Source: Sphingosinithalassobacter tenebrarum (GTDB lineage: Bacteria > Pseudomonadota > Alphaproteobacteria > Sphingomonadales > Sphingomonadaceae). From it: a DNA stretch of 64,000 nt. Where the stretch lies: positions 62,001 to 126,000 of the forward strand of contig NZ_CP049109.1 in the NCBI RefSeq assembly GCF_011057975.1, written 5' to 3'. Below are positions 25,479-33,365 of the stretch, piece by piece. The notes below the pieces were generated by a model, which saw only the letters and a list, made by a program, of their open reading frames with translations, did not search any database and was not told where the DNA came from. The number at the start of each line of letters is the position of its first letter. Position 1 is the first letter of the stretch. Position numbers and translations under genes: made by a program.

Positions 25479-25584
25479 GGGACCATGCAAAGCATGGTGG
25501 AGGGGTAAGAGCCGCAAGCGCTGCCGCAGGAGGGCAATACCCCTCCACCGCTTCGCGGTCCCCCTCCCCTTCCAGGGGAGGAAT
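25457..25584. repeat. Composite inverted-repeat element, copy 2 (reverse orientation)
   Basis: Units at 25458-25508 (core ATGCAAAGCAT) and 25538-25583 (core CGCTTCGCG) are separated by 29 bp. Its reverse complement aligns with the copy at 23765-23890 throughout, including the spacer (CCTGCGGYRNGCTTKSGGCTC in common form). It fills nearly the whole thyA-folA gap and ends 3 bp before the folA start codon region. Confidence 0.9.
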
Positions 25585-25598
25585 TTTTATAGGCTCGA

Positions 25599-26393
25599 TC
25601 ACACCGCCACCGGCGCCTTGATGTGCGGCTGGGCGGCATAATCGTGGATCACGAAATCCTCATATTCATAGGCGTCGATCGATGGCGGACGGCGCAGGAT
25701 TTCGAGGCGCGGCAGCGGCCCCGGCGTACGCGACAATTGCTCGCGCGCCTGCTCCAGATGGTTCGAATAGAGGTGGCAATCGCCGCCGGTCCACACGAAG
25801 TCGCCGACCTCCAGATCGCATTGCTGGGCAAGCATGTGCGTGAGCAGCGCATAGCTGGCGATGTTGAACGGTACGCCGAGAAAAATGTCGGCCGAGCGCT
25901 GATAGAGCTGGAGCGAGAGCCTTCCGTTCGCGACATGGCACTGGAACAGGCAATGGCACGGCGCCAGCGCCATCGCATGCAGCTCGCCCGGATTCCATGC
26001 CGAAACCACCATGCGGCGCGAGGCGGGGTTCGTCTTCAGCGTGTCGATCAGCTCGGCGATCTGATCGATATGCTTGCCGTCGGCCGATTCCCAGTCGCGC
26101 CACTGCTTGCCGTAGACCGGGCCGAGATCGCCGGTTTCGTCGGCCCATTCGTCCCAGATGCTCACCTTGCGCTCCTGCAGCCAGCGGACATTGGTGTCAC
26201 CGCGCAGGAACCACAGCAATTCGACCAGAATCGATCGGATATGCAGCTTCTTGGTCGTCAGCAGCGGAAAGCCGCGCGACAGATCGAAGCGCATCTGATG
26301 GCCGAACACGCTGCGGGTGCCCGTGCCGGTGCGGTCCATCTGCTCGGCGCCATCGGCAAGTGCGCGGGCCATGAGGTCGAGATATTGCTGCAT
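25599..26393 (-). CDS. thyA: Thymidylate synthase
   Basis: A 264-residue enzyme, the same length as E. coli ThyA, that methylates dUMP using methylene-tetrahydrofolate. The catalytic Cys146 lies in [12 protein letters not shown]. Other blocks are [51 protein letters not shown] and GDCHLYSNH. The C-terminus ends in the expected hydrophobic residues (APVAV). It is the first gene of thyA-folA; the gap to folA is filled by the repeat element. Confidence 0.97.
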   Translation of the reverse strand: MQQYLDLMARALADGAEQMDRTGTGTRSVFGHQMRFDLSRGFPLLTTKKLHIRSILVELLWFLRGDTNVRWLQERKVSIWDEWADETGDLGPVYGKQWRDWESADGKHIDQIAELIDTLKTNPASRRMVVSAWNPGELHAMALAPCHCLFQCHVANGRLSLQLYQRSADIFLGVPFNIASYALLTHMLAQQCDLEVGDFVWTGGDCHLYSNHLEQAREQLSRTPGPLPRLEILRRPPSIDAYEYEDFVIHDYAAQPHIKAPVAV

Positions 26394-26534
26394 GGCTCCG
26401 GCTTAGAGTGCCGCGCCCGCCGCGCCAAGCCCGCCGCGTCGGGACAGCGCATTCGATCCGATGCGGAGATAAACCCCTTCGCTTCGGAGGCGCCTGCGCT
26501 TCGGTTGGCGCGCAAGCGCGTGCATTCTGGCGGC

Positions 26535-26948
26535 ATGACGTCACTTCTCCTCGAACCGGCGGAAAGCGGAACCGCGCGAATGCTCGACGGACCGGCCGCA
26601 GCGTACCGGCTGTTTGCCGGACTTTCCGATGCGCCGCGCGAACTGGCGGTTTTCGCTTATGTCGATGCCGCCGGCACGCTGCTGGGGCTGCGTCATGCGC
26701 CGGGCGAGGCAGTGGACAGCTGCGCCATTCCCGTGCGCGCGGTGGCAGGGGATGCGCTGGCGTTCGGCGCGTGCGGGCTGGTCATGGCGCACAACCATCC
26801 GAGCGGCGACCCCACCCCCAGCCGCGGCGATCGCGAGGCGACGCGCGGTCTCGCACGCGCGCTGGGTCCGCTCGGCGTGCGGGTGATCGATCATCTGGTG
26901 TTCGCGCGCCGGGGCACGACCAGCTTTCGCGCGCTCGGCTGGCTCTAG
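26535..26948 (+). CDS. JAB/MPN-domain protein, RadC-like C-terminal domain only
   Basis: A 137-residue protein made almost entirely of the RadC-type MPN+ domain. The metal-binding JAMM signature is complete: HNHPSGDPTPSRGD, with the partner acidic region near the N-terminus. It lacks the N-terminal helix-hairpin-helix region of full-length RadC (about 225 residues). The biochemical function of RadC proteins is unsettled. The first 25 residues are not RadC-like, suggesting a separate short family rather than a recent truncation. It converges on, and overlaps by 4 bp, the methyltransferase gene. Confidence 0.75.
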   Translation: MTSLLLEPAESGTARMLDGPAAAYRLFAGLSDAPRELAVFAYVDAAGTLLGLRHAPGEAVDSCAIPVRAVAGDALAFGACGLVMAHNHPSGDPTPSRGDREATRGLARALGPLGVRVIDHLVFARRGTTSFRALGWL

Positions 26949-27682
26949 GGGCTAGGCGTCGGTGCGGGCGAAGCGCCTTGATCGGTGCAGGGCATGATGT
27001 CGGACGGCTCCGGCCGGGGTCCCTCCGCCCGGAAGACCGCGAGATAGCCGCCCGCCGACGGCATCGATTCAATCCGCAGCATGCGATAGCCGACTGCGGC
27101 GAACTCGCATTGGAGCAGGCCCGGCGGGGTGCCGTGCTGCGCGACAGGCCGATCGGCATCGACGACCACCACTTCGCCTTCGGGCCGCATCGCGGGGCGC
27201 ATGTTCCACAGGAAGTGATAGGGCTTCTCGATCTCGTGATACATGTGCACCATCAGCACGCGATCGAAACTGTCGGGCGGCAATTTGGGATCGTCGGGAT
27301 CGCCCAGCCGGACACTGACATTGTCCAGCCGTTCGCGCGCCACACGCGTCGCCAGCGCATCGCGCACGGCGGGCACGATATCCTCGGCCAGCACGCGCCC
27401 TTCGGGACCGACACGCTGCGCGAGGCGGATGGTGTAATAGCCTTCGCCGGCACCGATATCGGCGATCGTCATCCCCTTCTGGATGCCGACCCGATTCATC
27501 ACTTCGCCGGCTTCGTTGAGACGATCGCGTGCCTCCTCGCTCGACCAGCGGCTGGAAACGATCGGTGCGGACGCGCGTGGGGATGCGGGAAAGCCGTCGG
27601 CGTCGCGCGGTACGTCGCCGTCATCGCCCCCGGAGCATGCCGCCAGCAGGGCCGCCGCGGCAATGCCACCCCAGTTTCTCAA
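26945..27682 (-). CDS. Class I SAM methyltransferase with lipoprotein signal
   Basis: A 245-residue protein. Residues 1-16 read as a lipoprotein signal with lipobox LAAC. Beyond a linker lies a Rossmann-like methyltransferase domain: motif [12 protein letters not shown], motif II with AEDI, and [16 protein letters not shown]. Lipidated or exported predicted methyltransferases of this type occur in proteobacteria, but SAM is not known in the periplasm, so the role is unclear. The TTG start at 27682 overlaps the prfB stop (TTGA), indicating coupling to prfB. The C-terminal 35 residues are Pro-rich. Confidence 0.75.
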   Translation of the reverse strand: MRNWGGIAAAALLAACSGGDDGDVPRDADGFPASPRASAPIVSSRWSSEEARDRLNEAGEVMNRVGIQKGMTIADIGAGEGYYTIRLAQRVGPEGRVLAEDIVPAVRDALATRVARERLDNVSVRLGDPDDPKLPPDSFDRVLMVHMYHEIEKPYHFLWNMRPAMRPEGEVVVVDADRPVAQHGTPPGLLQCEFAAVGYRMLRIESMPSAGGYLAVFRAEGPRPEPSDIMPCTDQGASPAPTPSP

Positions 27683-28806
27683 TCGACGTCCTCCACCTCA
27701 ACCGCCTCGCCGGTAACGCGCTGCGACAGAGCAGCAGCCATAAAGGGATCGAGGTCGCCGTCCAATACATCGGAAGGCGCAGTGGATGTCACGCCCGTGC
27801 GCAGATCCTTCACCATCTGATAGGGCTGAAGGACATAGGAGCGGATCTGGTGGCCCCAGCCGATATCGGTCTTGGTGGCGTTTTCCGCGTTTGCCGCGGC
27901 TTCGCGCTCCTGCAATTCGCGTTCGTAAAGCCGCGCACGCAGCTGATTATAGGCTTCGGCGCGATTCTTGTGTTGCGAACGCTGGTTCTGGCACTGGACG
28001 ACGATGCCCGTCGGCAAATGGGTGATGCGCACCGCCGAGTCGGTCGTGTTGATGTGCTGCCCGCCCGCGCCCGACGCGCGATAGGTGTCGATGCGCAGTT
28101 CGGCGTCGTTGATCTCGATATCGATATCGTCGTCGATCACCGGATAGACCCACACGCTCGAAAAGCTGGTGTGGCGCCGCGCCGAGCTGTCATAGGGCGA
28201 AATGCGGACCAGGCGATGCACGCCGCTTTCGGTCTTGGCATAGCCATAGGCGTTCTCGCCCTTGATCAGCAGCGTCGCCGACTTGATCCCCGCCTGTTCG
28301 CCGGCGTGATAATCGACCAGCTCGACCTTGTAGCCGTGGCGTTCGGCCCAGCGGGTATACATGCGCTGGAGCATTTCGGCCCAGTCGTTCGATTCGGTGC
28401 CACCCGCGCCCGAATTGATTTCGAGATAGGTGTCGTTGGCGTCGGCCTCGCCCGAAAGCAGCGCCTGCACCTTGTCGCGCTCGGCGCGCTGGGCGAGCGC
28501 GGCGAGGGCCTCGGTCCCTTCGTTCGCCATCTCGTCATCGCCTTCGGCCTCGGCCATTTCGATGAGTTCGGCGGTGTCCTTCAATTCGCGCTCGATCTCG
28601 CGCGTGGCGGTGATCGACTCATCGAGCCGCCGCCGTTCGCGCATCACGTCCTGCGCTTCCTTGGGATTGTCCCACAGGCTCTGGTCCTCGACGCGCGCGT
28701 TGAGCTCGTCGAGCCGGCGCACCGCGCGGTCCCAGTCGAGGAAACGGCGCAGCAGCGCCAGAGCCTCTTTGATATTGTCCACATGGGCCTGCGCTTCGGC
28801 GCGCAT
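27679..28806 (-). CDS. prfB: Peptide chain release factor 2
   Basis: A 375-residue class I release factor that frees the peptide at UGA and UAA codons. The peptidyl-tRNA hydrolysis motif [15 protein letters not shown] and the following [12 protein letters not shown] are intact. The codon-recognition tripeptide is SPY ([15 protein letters not shown]) where E. coli RF2 has SPF. The frame is continuous from ATG 28806, so there is no programmed +1 frameshift as in E. coli. It lies after the PBP1A gene and before a coupled methyltransferase gene. Confidence 0.95.
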   Translation of the reverse strand: MRAEAQAHVDNIKEALALLRRFLDWDRAVRRLDELNARVEDQSLWDNPKEAQDVMRERRRLDESITATREIERELKDTAELIEMAEAEGDDEMANEGTEALAALAQRAERDKVQALLSGEADANDTYLEINSGAGGTESNDWAEMLQRMYTRWAERHGYKVELVDYHAGEQAGIKSATLLIKGENAYGYAKTESGVHRLVRISPYDSSARRHTSFSSVWVYPVIDDDIDIEINDAELRIDTYRASGAGGQHINTTDSAVRITHLPTGIVVQCQNQRSQHKNRAEAYNQLRARLYERELQEREAAANAENATKTDIGWGHQIRSYVLQPYQMVKDLRTGVTSTAPSDVLDGDLDPFMAAALSQRVTGEAVEVEDVD

Positions 28807-28932
28807 TGCTCGTCACTCCACCAACAGAAAAAGCGTCCACCGGCGGCCTGCCGGCGCCCCGTGCCCAAGAAAAAATGCATGGCCCTGGCGCGAGTCTCCC
28901 GGCGACGGGCCGGAACGGATCGGCTGGCCGCC

Positions 28933-31449
28933 CTAGTAGATACCGCCCTCTCTTTGCAAGAATTCGCTGTCGCGCGGGCCGTCATCCTGGCGTGGCGCGG
29001 CACGTTCACGCGGCTTGTCCGCTTCTGCTTCCTCCTCGTCGCGATTACGGCGACGCGGCTCGCTTTCCGGCTTAAACGCTTCCCAGATGACGCTGGCATG
29101 CGGCTCGCCCGAGGGCCAGCTGCCGAAGACCGGCTTGCCGGTCGCGCGGTCGATGCGCACCATGCGGATGCCCGGCGGCGCACGGAACGCCTCGACCGGA
29201 AGTCCCTCGAACGCCTGTTTCGCGAAAGCCTTGAAGATCGGCGCGGCGACGGTGCCGCCCTGGGCATAGCGGCCGAGATTGGTCGGACTGTCATAGCCGA
29301 TGTAAAGCCCGCCGATCATCTGCGGGATACCGCCCATGAACCAGACGTCGGTCGGGCCGGTCGTCGTGCCGGTCTTACCCATCATCGGCCTGTCGAGTTC
29401 GCGCAGCGTCGTCGCGGTGCCGCGCTGGACGACGCCTTCGGTGATGTGGACCATCTGATAGGCGGTCATCGGATCGAGCACCTGGCGGCCGCGCATCTGC
29501 GGGCGCGGCATCGGCCTGCCGTCCCAGTCCGGCGCGTTGCAGCCTTCGCATGCGCTCCAGTTTTCGGGCCAGATCACCGTGCCGTGGCGATCCTGGACAT
29601 AATCGATCAGCGTCGGCGTGAGCGCGCGACCGTGATTGGCGAGGATCGAATAGGCATTCACCATCCGCATCACTGTCGTCTCCCCCGCGCCGAGCGCATA
29701 GGAGAGATAGGGCGGGAATTGCTGACGGCTGACGCCGATGCGCTGGATCAGGTCGACGACATGCTCCATGCCGACATCGTTGGCGATGTGCACCGTCATC
29801 AGGTTGCGCGACTGTTCGATGCCCCAGCGCAGCGTCTTGGGTCCCGCGCCGCGCGCATTACCGAAATTGCGGAAGCATTTTTCGCCCAGATCCGCCCCCT
29901 GCCACACGCAAAGCGGCTCGTCATTGACGATAGAAGCGGGCGTCATCCCCTGTTCGAGCGCGGCCGAATAGACAATCGGCTTGATCGTCGAGCCCGGCTG
30001 GCGCTGCGCCTGGGTGGCGCGATTGAACGCCTGGATGCGGCTGTCGAAGCCGCCCTGCATCGCCATCACCCGGCCGTTGCGCGGATCCTCGATCACCATG
30101 CCGCCGGAAATGCGCGGAATCGCCCGCAGCGCGAAATTCGATCCTTGCGGCGCGACGGCGATGATGTCGCCGGGCTTGAGCGCGTCGAAGGCCCGGCCGC
30201 CCTTGCCGCGCACCGCCATTGCCGCCGCCGAAGCGGGCAGCCCGCCGGTGCTGCCGTCCTCAAATCCGATTTCGGCGCTGTCGCCTTCGCGCGAAATCAC
30301 GATCGCGGCGCGCCAGTCCTCGTAATCGATGCCGATATTGGTGTTGAGCAGCGCCTGGCGCCAGTCGCCGTCGCTGATGTCGACATTGCGAATCGCGCCG
30401 TTCCAGCCGCGCCCGCGATCGAAGCGGACCAGCCCGTCGCGCAGCGCCTGCTGGGCATATTGCTGGAGATCGGGACGCAGCGACGTGCGCACCCACAGGC
30501 CACCCGAATAGACGCTGTAGGGCCCGTCCTCGTCGGTCTCGCCGAACTTGTCGATCAGGCGACGGCGCACTTCCTCGACGAAATAGCCGCCGACACGTTC
30601 GAATTTGGGCGTCTGGCGCGGCACGGTACCGAGCGGTTTGGCGACCGCGGTCTGATATTGTTCCTCGGTGATGAAGTCGTTGCGCAGCATTTCGCTGAGC
30701 ACCCAGTTGCGCCGTTCCAGCGCGCGATCCGCATGCCGCTCGGGCGTATAGTTAGCCGGCCCCTTGGGAAGGATTGCGAGATAGGCCATCTGCTCCAGCG
30801 AAAGGTCGTCCAGTTCCTTGCCGAAATAGGCATGGCTGGCCGCCTCGACGCCGCCGGCATTGCGGCCCAGTTCGATCGAATTGAGATAGAGTTCGAGGAT
30901 CTGCTCCTTGGTGAGCGTATCCTCCATGCGCCAGGCAAGGATCGCTTCCTTGAGCTTACGCATATAGCTCGATTCGTTGCCGACGAGCAGGTTCTTGGCG
31001 ACCTGTTGCGTGATCGTCGAGGTGCCGCGCGGGGTTTCGCCGCGGATCAGCCCCTGAAAGGCGGCGCGGGCGAGGCCGGGATAATCGAGCCCGTGATGCT
31101 CGAAGAAGCTGCGGTCCTCGGCGGCCAGATAGGCCTTGACCAGCAGATCGGGATATTCGTTGTAGCTCAGCTGGACGCGCCGCTCGCGCGCATAGCTGTG
31201 AATCGGCTCGCCATTATAGTCGCGGACATAAGTCGGCAGCGGCGGCTCATAGGTGCGCAGCGTATCGACCGAAGGCAGGTGCCGCGCGACAAGCAGCCAC
31301 AGCAGGAATGCCGCGATCCCGGCGAACAGCGCCATCCAGGCGAGCACGCGGAACCACCAGCGACGCCGGATCTTGTCGAACGCGCCGCTGAGCCCGCCGA
31401 TATCGCGCTTGAGGCGCAGCTTGATGCTGGAGAGTTCGACGTCGACCAT
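28933..31449 (-). CDS. mrcA: Penicillin-binding protein 1A (bifunctional transglycosylase/transpeptidase)
   Basis: An 838-residue class A PBP anchored by one membrane segment (about 34-54). The glycosyltransferase domain has EDRSFFEHHGLDYPGLARA and TITQQVAKNLL. The transpeptidase domain has the SxxK motif in RQPGSTIKPIVY, SRN in EQSRNLMTV, and KTGTT near residue 690. An OB-like insertion lies between the domains. The C-terminal tail is charged (Arg/Glu-rich). It polymerises and cross-links peptidoglycan in the periplasm. Order amiC-mrcA-prfB is a conserved alphaproteobacterial arrangement. Confidence 0.95.
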   Translation of the reverse strand: MVDVELSSIKLRLKRDIGGLSGAFDKIRRRWWFRVLAWMALFAGIAAFLLWLLVARHLPSVDTLRTYEPPLPTYVRDYNGEPIHSYARERRVQLSYNEYPDLLVKAYLAAEDRSFFEHHGLDYPGLARAAFQGLIRGETPRGTSTITQQVAKNLLVGNESSYMRKLKEAILAWRMEDTLTKEQILELYLNSIELGRNAGGVEAASHAYFGKELDDLSLEQMAYLAILPKGPANYTPERHADRALERRNWVLSEMLRNDFITEEQYQTAVAKPLGTVPRQTPKFERVGGYFVEEVRRRLIDKFGETDEDGPYSVYSGGLWVRTSLRPDLQQYAQQALRDGLVRFDRGRGWNGAIRNVDISDGDWRQALLNTNIGIDYEDWRAAIVISREGDSAEIGFEDGSTGGLPASAAAMAVRGKGGRAFDALKPGDIIAVAPQGSNFALRAIPRISGGMVIEDPRNGRVMAMQGGFDSRIQAFNRATQAQRQPGSTIKPIVYSAALEQGMTPASIVNDEPLCVWQGADLGEKCFRNFGNARGAGPKTLRWGIEQSRNLMTVHIANDVGMEHVVDLIQRIGVSRQQFPPYLSYALGAGETTVMRMVNAYSILANHGRALTPTLIDYVQDRHGTVIWPENWSACEGCNAPDWDGRPMPRPQMRGRQVLDPMTAYQMVHITEGVVQRGTATTLRELDRPMMGKTGTTTGPTDVWFMGGIPQMIGGLYIGYDSPTNLGRYAQGGTVAAPIFKAFAKQAFEGLPVEAFRAPPGIRMVRIDRATGKPVFGSWPSGEPHASVIWEAFKPESEPRRRNRDEEEAEADKPRERAAPRQDDGPRDSEFLQREGGIY

Positions 31450-31655
31450 ATCGGCGGCGGTTTAGCAAGTTTCCGGGCCGATGCCAGCCTGCTGGACGCG
31501 CTATGTGCCGATCGGGGGCAGCGGCGCCGCGCGGGCTGCCATTGTCGCGCTGTGCGACAAATACCGCCACGTGTGCCCGACCGCCTCCGGGTGCTCTATA
31601 ATGAGGCCCGGAGGGGACGGGACCATTGCCGTATCGTATCGATTTTTTCCGCGGT

Positions 31656-32906
31656 TCAGCGCGACGCCATCTGCGTGGCGAAATGCACCTCGACCGCGTG
31701 GCGGACGGTTTGCGCGACGCGCTCCTGCCCTTCGCGCGAGGCGAGGAAGCGCGCGTCCGAGGCATTGGAGATATAGCCGGTTTCGAAGAGCACCGACGGC
31801 ACGTCGGGCGCCTTGAGCACCAGCAGCGACGCCATTCGGTGAAAATTGTCCTTCACCGGCATGCGCGGCTGTGCTTCGCGGCCGAGCAGCCGGGCGAAGC
31901 GTGCCGACACGTTCATCGTCTCGCGCTGGGTAAGGTCGATCAGCAGCGTGGAGATGTCGGGGCTGGCATCGCCCAGATCGACGCCCGCAATGATGTCGGC
32001 CTTGTTCTCGCGCGCGGCGAGGCGGGCGGCCTCGCGATCCGATGCGACTTCGGAGAGGGTATAGACCGTCGCTCCCGTCGCCGAATGGTTGCCCGCGCTG
32101 TCGCAATGGATCGAGATGAACAGCTCGGCGCCCAGCCGGCGGGCGATTTCGAACCGTTCGCGATGGACCAGATAACGGTCATCCTCGCGCGTCAGCGCGA
32201 CGCGGACCCGGCCCGAAGCGACCAGCGCATCCTTGATCGCCAGCGCGACTTTCAGCGTGACGTCCTTTTCATACAGGTCGCCGTCGGGCGAAATCGCGCC
32301 GGGGTCATGACCGCCATGTCCCGCGTCAATCACCACCAGCGGGCGCGAATCATCGGCGCCATAGACGCGCGGAAGCGAAACCGGAGCGGGTCGCGGCGGC
32401 ACCGCGATCGTTTCGGTATAGCGCGGCTGCGGCTCGGCGGCGGCATAGCTGAAGGGCGGCAGGAACCGCATCTTGCCTTCGGCGGCGGCACGCGCGAAGC
32501 GGGCGTCGTCCACCGTGCGCAGTTGCAGCGTCAGCGTGCGGCCGTCGCTTCCGAACCGACCCTCGGTGAGGATCGCCGGGCGCGAAAGATCAAGCACCAC
32601 GCGCGCACCGCCGGGATGCGCGCCCTGACGGATGCCCGCAACCGGGCCGCCGGCATAGGCACGGCCGCCGGGCCGTGCGCCTGTGATGTCCAGTGCGATA
32701 CGTTGCGGGCCCGCGAGCAGGAAGGCGCTTGCCTGCCCGGTCGGAGCATCGAAACGAACGACCACTCGGTCGCCCTGTACGCGGACATCCTCGACGGATT
32801 GCGCCCAACTCGGAACGCCGGTCAACCAGCCGGCGAGAAGGGCGATCATCGTAAACACCCGAGCGATATGCCGCGCCAGGCTGTGGGGGGTCCAGCCTAA
32901 ATGCAT
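31656..32906 (-). CDS. amiC: N-acetylmuramoyl-L-alanine amidase, AmiC-type
   Basis: A 416-residue periplasmic amidase that splits septal peptidoglycan. A signal peptide (hydrophobic 15-33, cleavage near WAQS) is followed by an AMIN domain (about 37-135) and an Amidase_3 catalytic domain (from about 190). Zinc ligands are His in VIDAGHGGHDPGA, Glu in DLYEKDV and His in FISIHCDSA; the catalytic Glu lies in SVLFETGYISN. ATG 32906 has no clear ribosome site; ATG 32849 is an alternative that would shorten the signal peptide. It is divergent from rne. Confidence 0.92.
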   Translation of the reverse strand: MHLGWTPHSLARHIARVFTMIALLAGWLTGVPSWAQSVEDVRVQGDRVVVRFDAPTGQASAFLLAGPQRIALDITGARPGGRAYAGGPVAGIRQGAHPGGARVVLDLSRPAILTEGRFGSDGRTLTLQLRTVDDARFARAAAEGKMRFLPPFSYAAAEPQPRYTETIAVPPRPAPVSLPRVYGADDSRPLVVIDAGHGGHDPGAISPDGDLYEKDVTLKVALAIKDALVASGRVRVALTREDDRYLVHRERFEIARRLGAELFISIHCDSAGNHSATGATVYTLSEVASDREAARLAARENKADIIAGVDLGDASPDISTLLIDLTQRETMNVSARFARLLGREAQPRMPVKDNFHRMASLLVLKAPDVPSVLFETGYISNASDARFLASREGQERVAQTVRHAVEVHFATQMASR

Positions 32907-33365
32907 AAAAGGGGATACTCTTGTTACTCGATACGCTTGCGATCCCTGACAAGCGTTTCCCTAAGCCTTGCGCTCTCAAGTCACCGTCAACGGGCGAAGT
33001 TAATTCGCTGGTGACCATGAAAATCACGCAGTCCTAATTGCATGGCGACAGTTGCCGCATCCTTCATGCGGTGCTAGGCATCACCACGTTAGTGGGTTTG
33101 CGTATTGCGAATTCCACCCGCCGCAGCCGGCTTCTCCGGCGCGGAAATTCAGGTTGACGCTGCATGAGGCATTTTCCCCGAGGTCCCGAACGCATTGCCG
33201 CCACGGCATTGCGCGTGGGCGCGGTGGAGCATCCGGGCCGCTGGTTCGGACGTGCCGATGCTGCAGACACGATTCAGATAACCAGCATCGCCGGCCAATT
33301 GCCGGCGATCCCCGTACCCCGCGCGCCGAAGTCGCCGAAAGGCCGGCGCGCCCGGAGAATCATAA
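32907..33365. other. 459-bp divergent intergenic region and rne leader
   Basis: This is the longest gene-free stretch in the window apart from the frameshifted region. It must hold the divergent amiC and rne promoters, but I see no convincing -35/-10 pair. The rne side contains several hairpins: CCGCAT/ATGCGG near 33056-33073, GCCGG/CCGGC near 33128-33144, and ATCGCCGGC/GCCGGCGAT at 33287-33309. A weak CGGAGA ribosome site lies before the rne ATG. No open frame with coding character is present. Confidence 0.6.
33287..33309 (+). promoter_or_regulatory. Perfect 9-bp hairpin in the rne leader
   Basis: Arms ATCGCCGGC and GCCGGCGAT flank the loop CAATT, 56 bases before the rne start codon. RNase E mRNA leaders are sites of autoregulation in E. 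coli; a similar role here is only a guess. Confidence 0.4.

Noticed and set aside
23765..25584. The paired repeats as a CRISPR or an IS remnant
   Set aside because: There is no regular repeat-spacer array and no transposase reading frame; the inverted paired units fit a REPIN-like element better.
28804..28806. Programmed +1 frameshift in prfB
   Set aside because: The frame is continuous from ATG 28806 through the GGQ motif with no internal stop.
27529..31776. A very long plus-strand open frame antisense to RF2 and PBP1A
   Set aside because: It is rich in Arg, His and Leu in a pattern typical of the antisense of high-GC genes, crosses two well-supported genes and shows no known motif.
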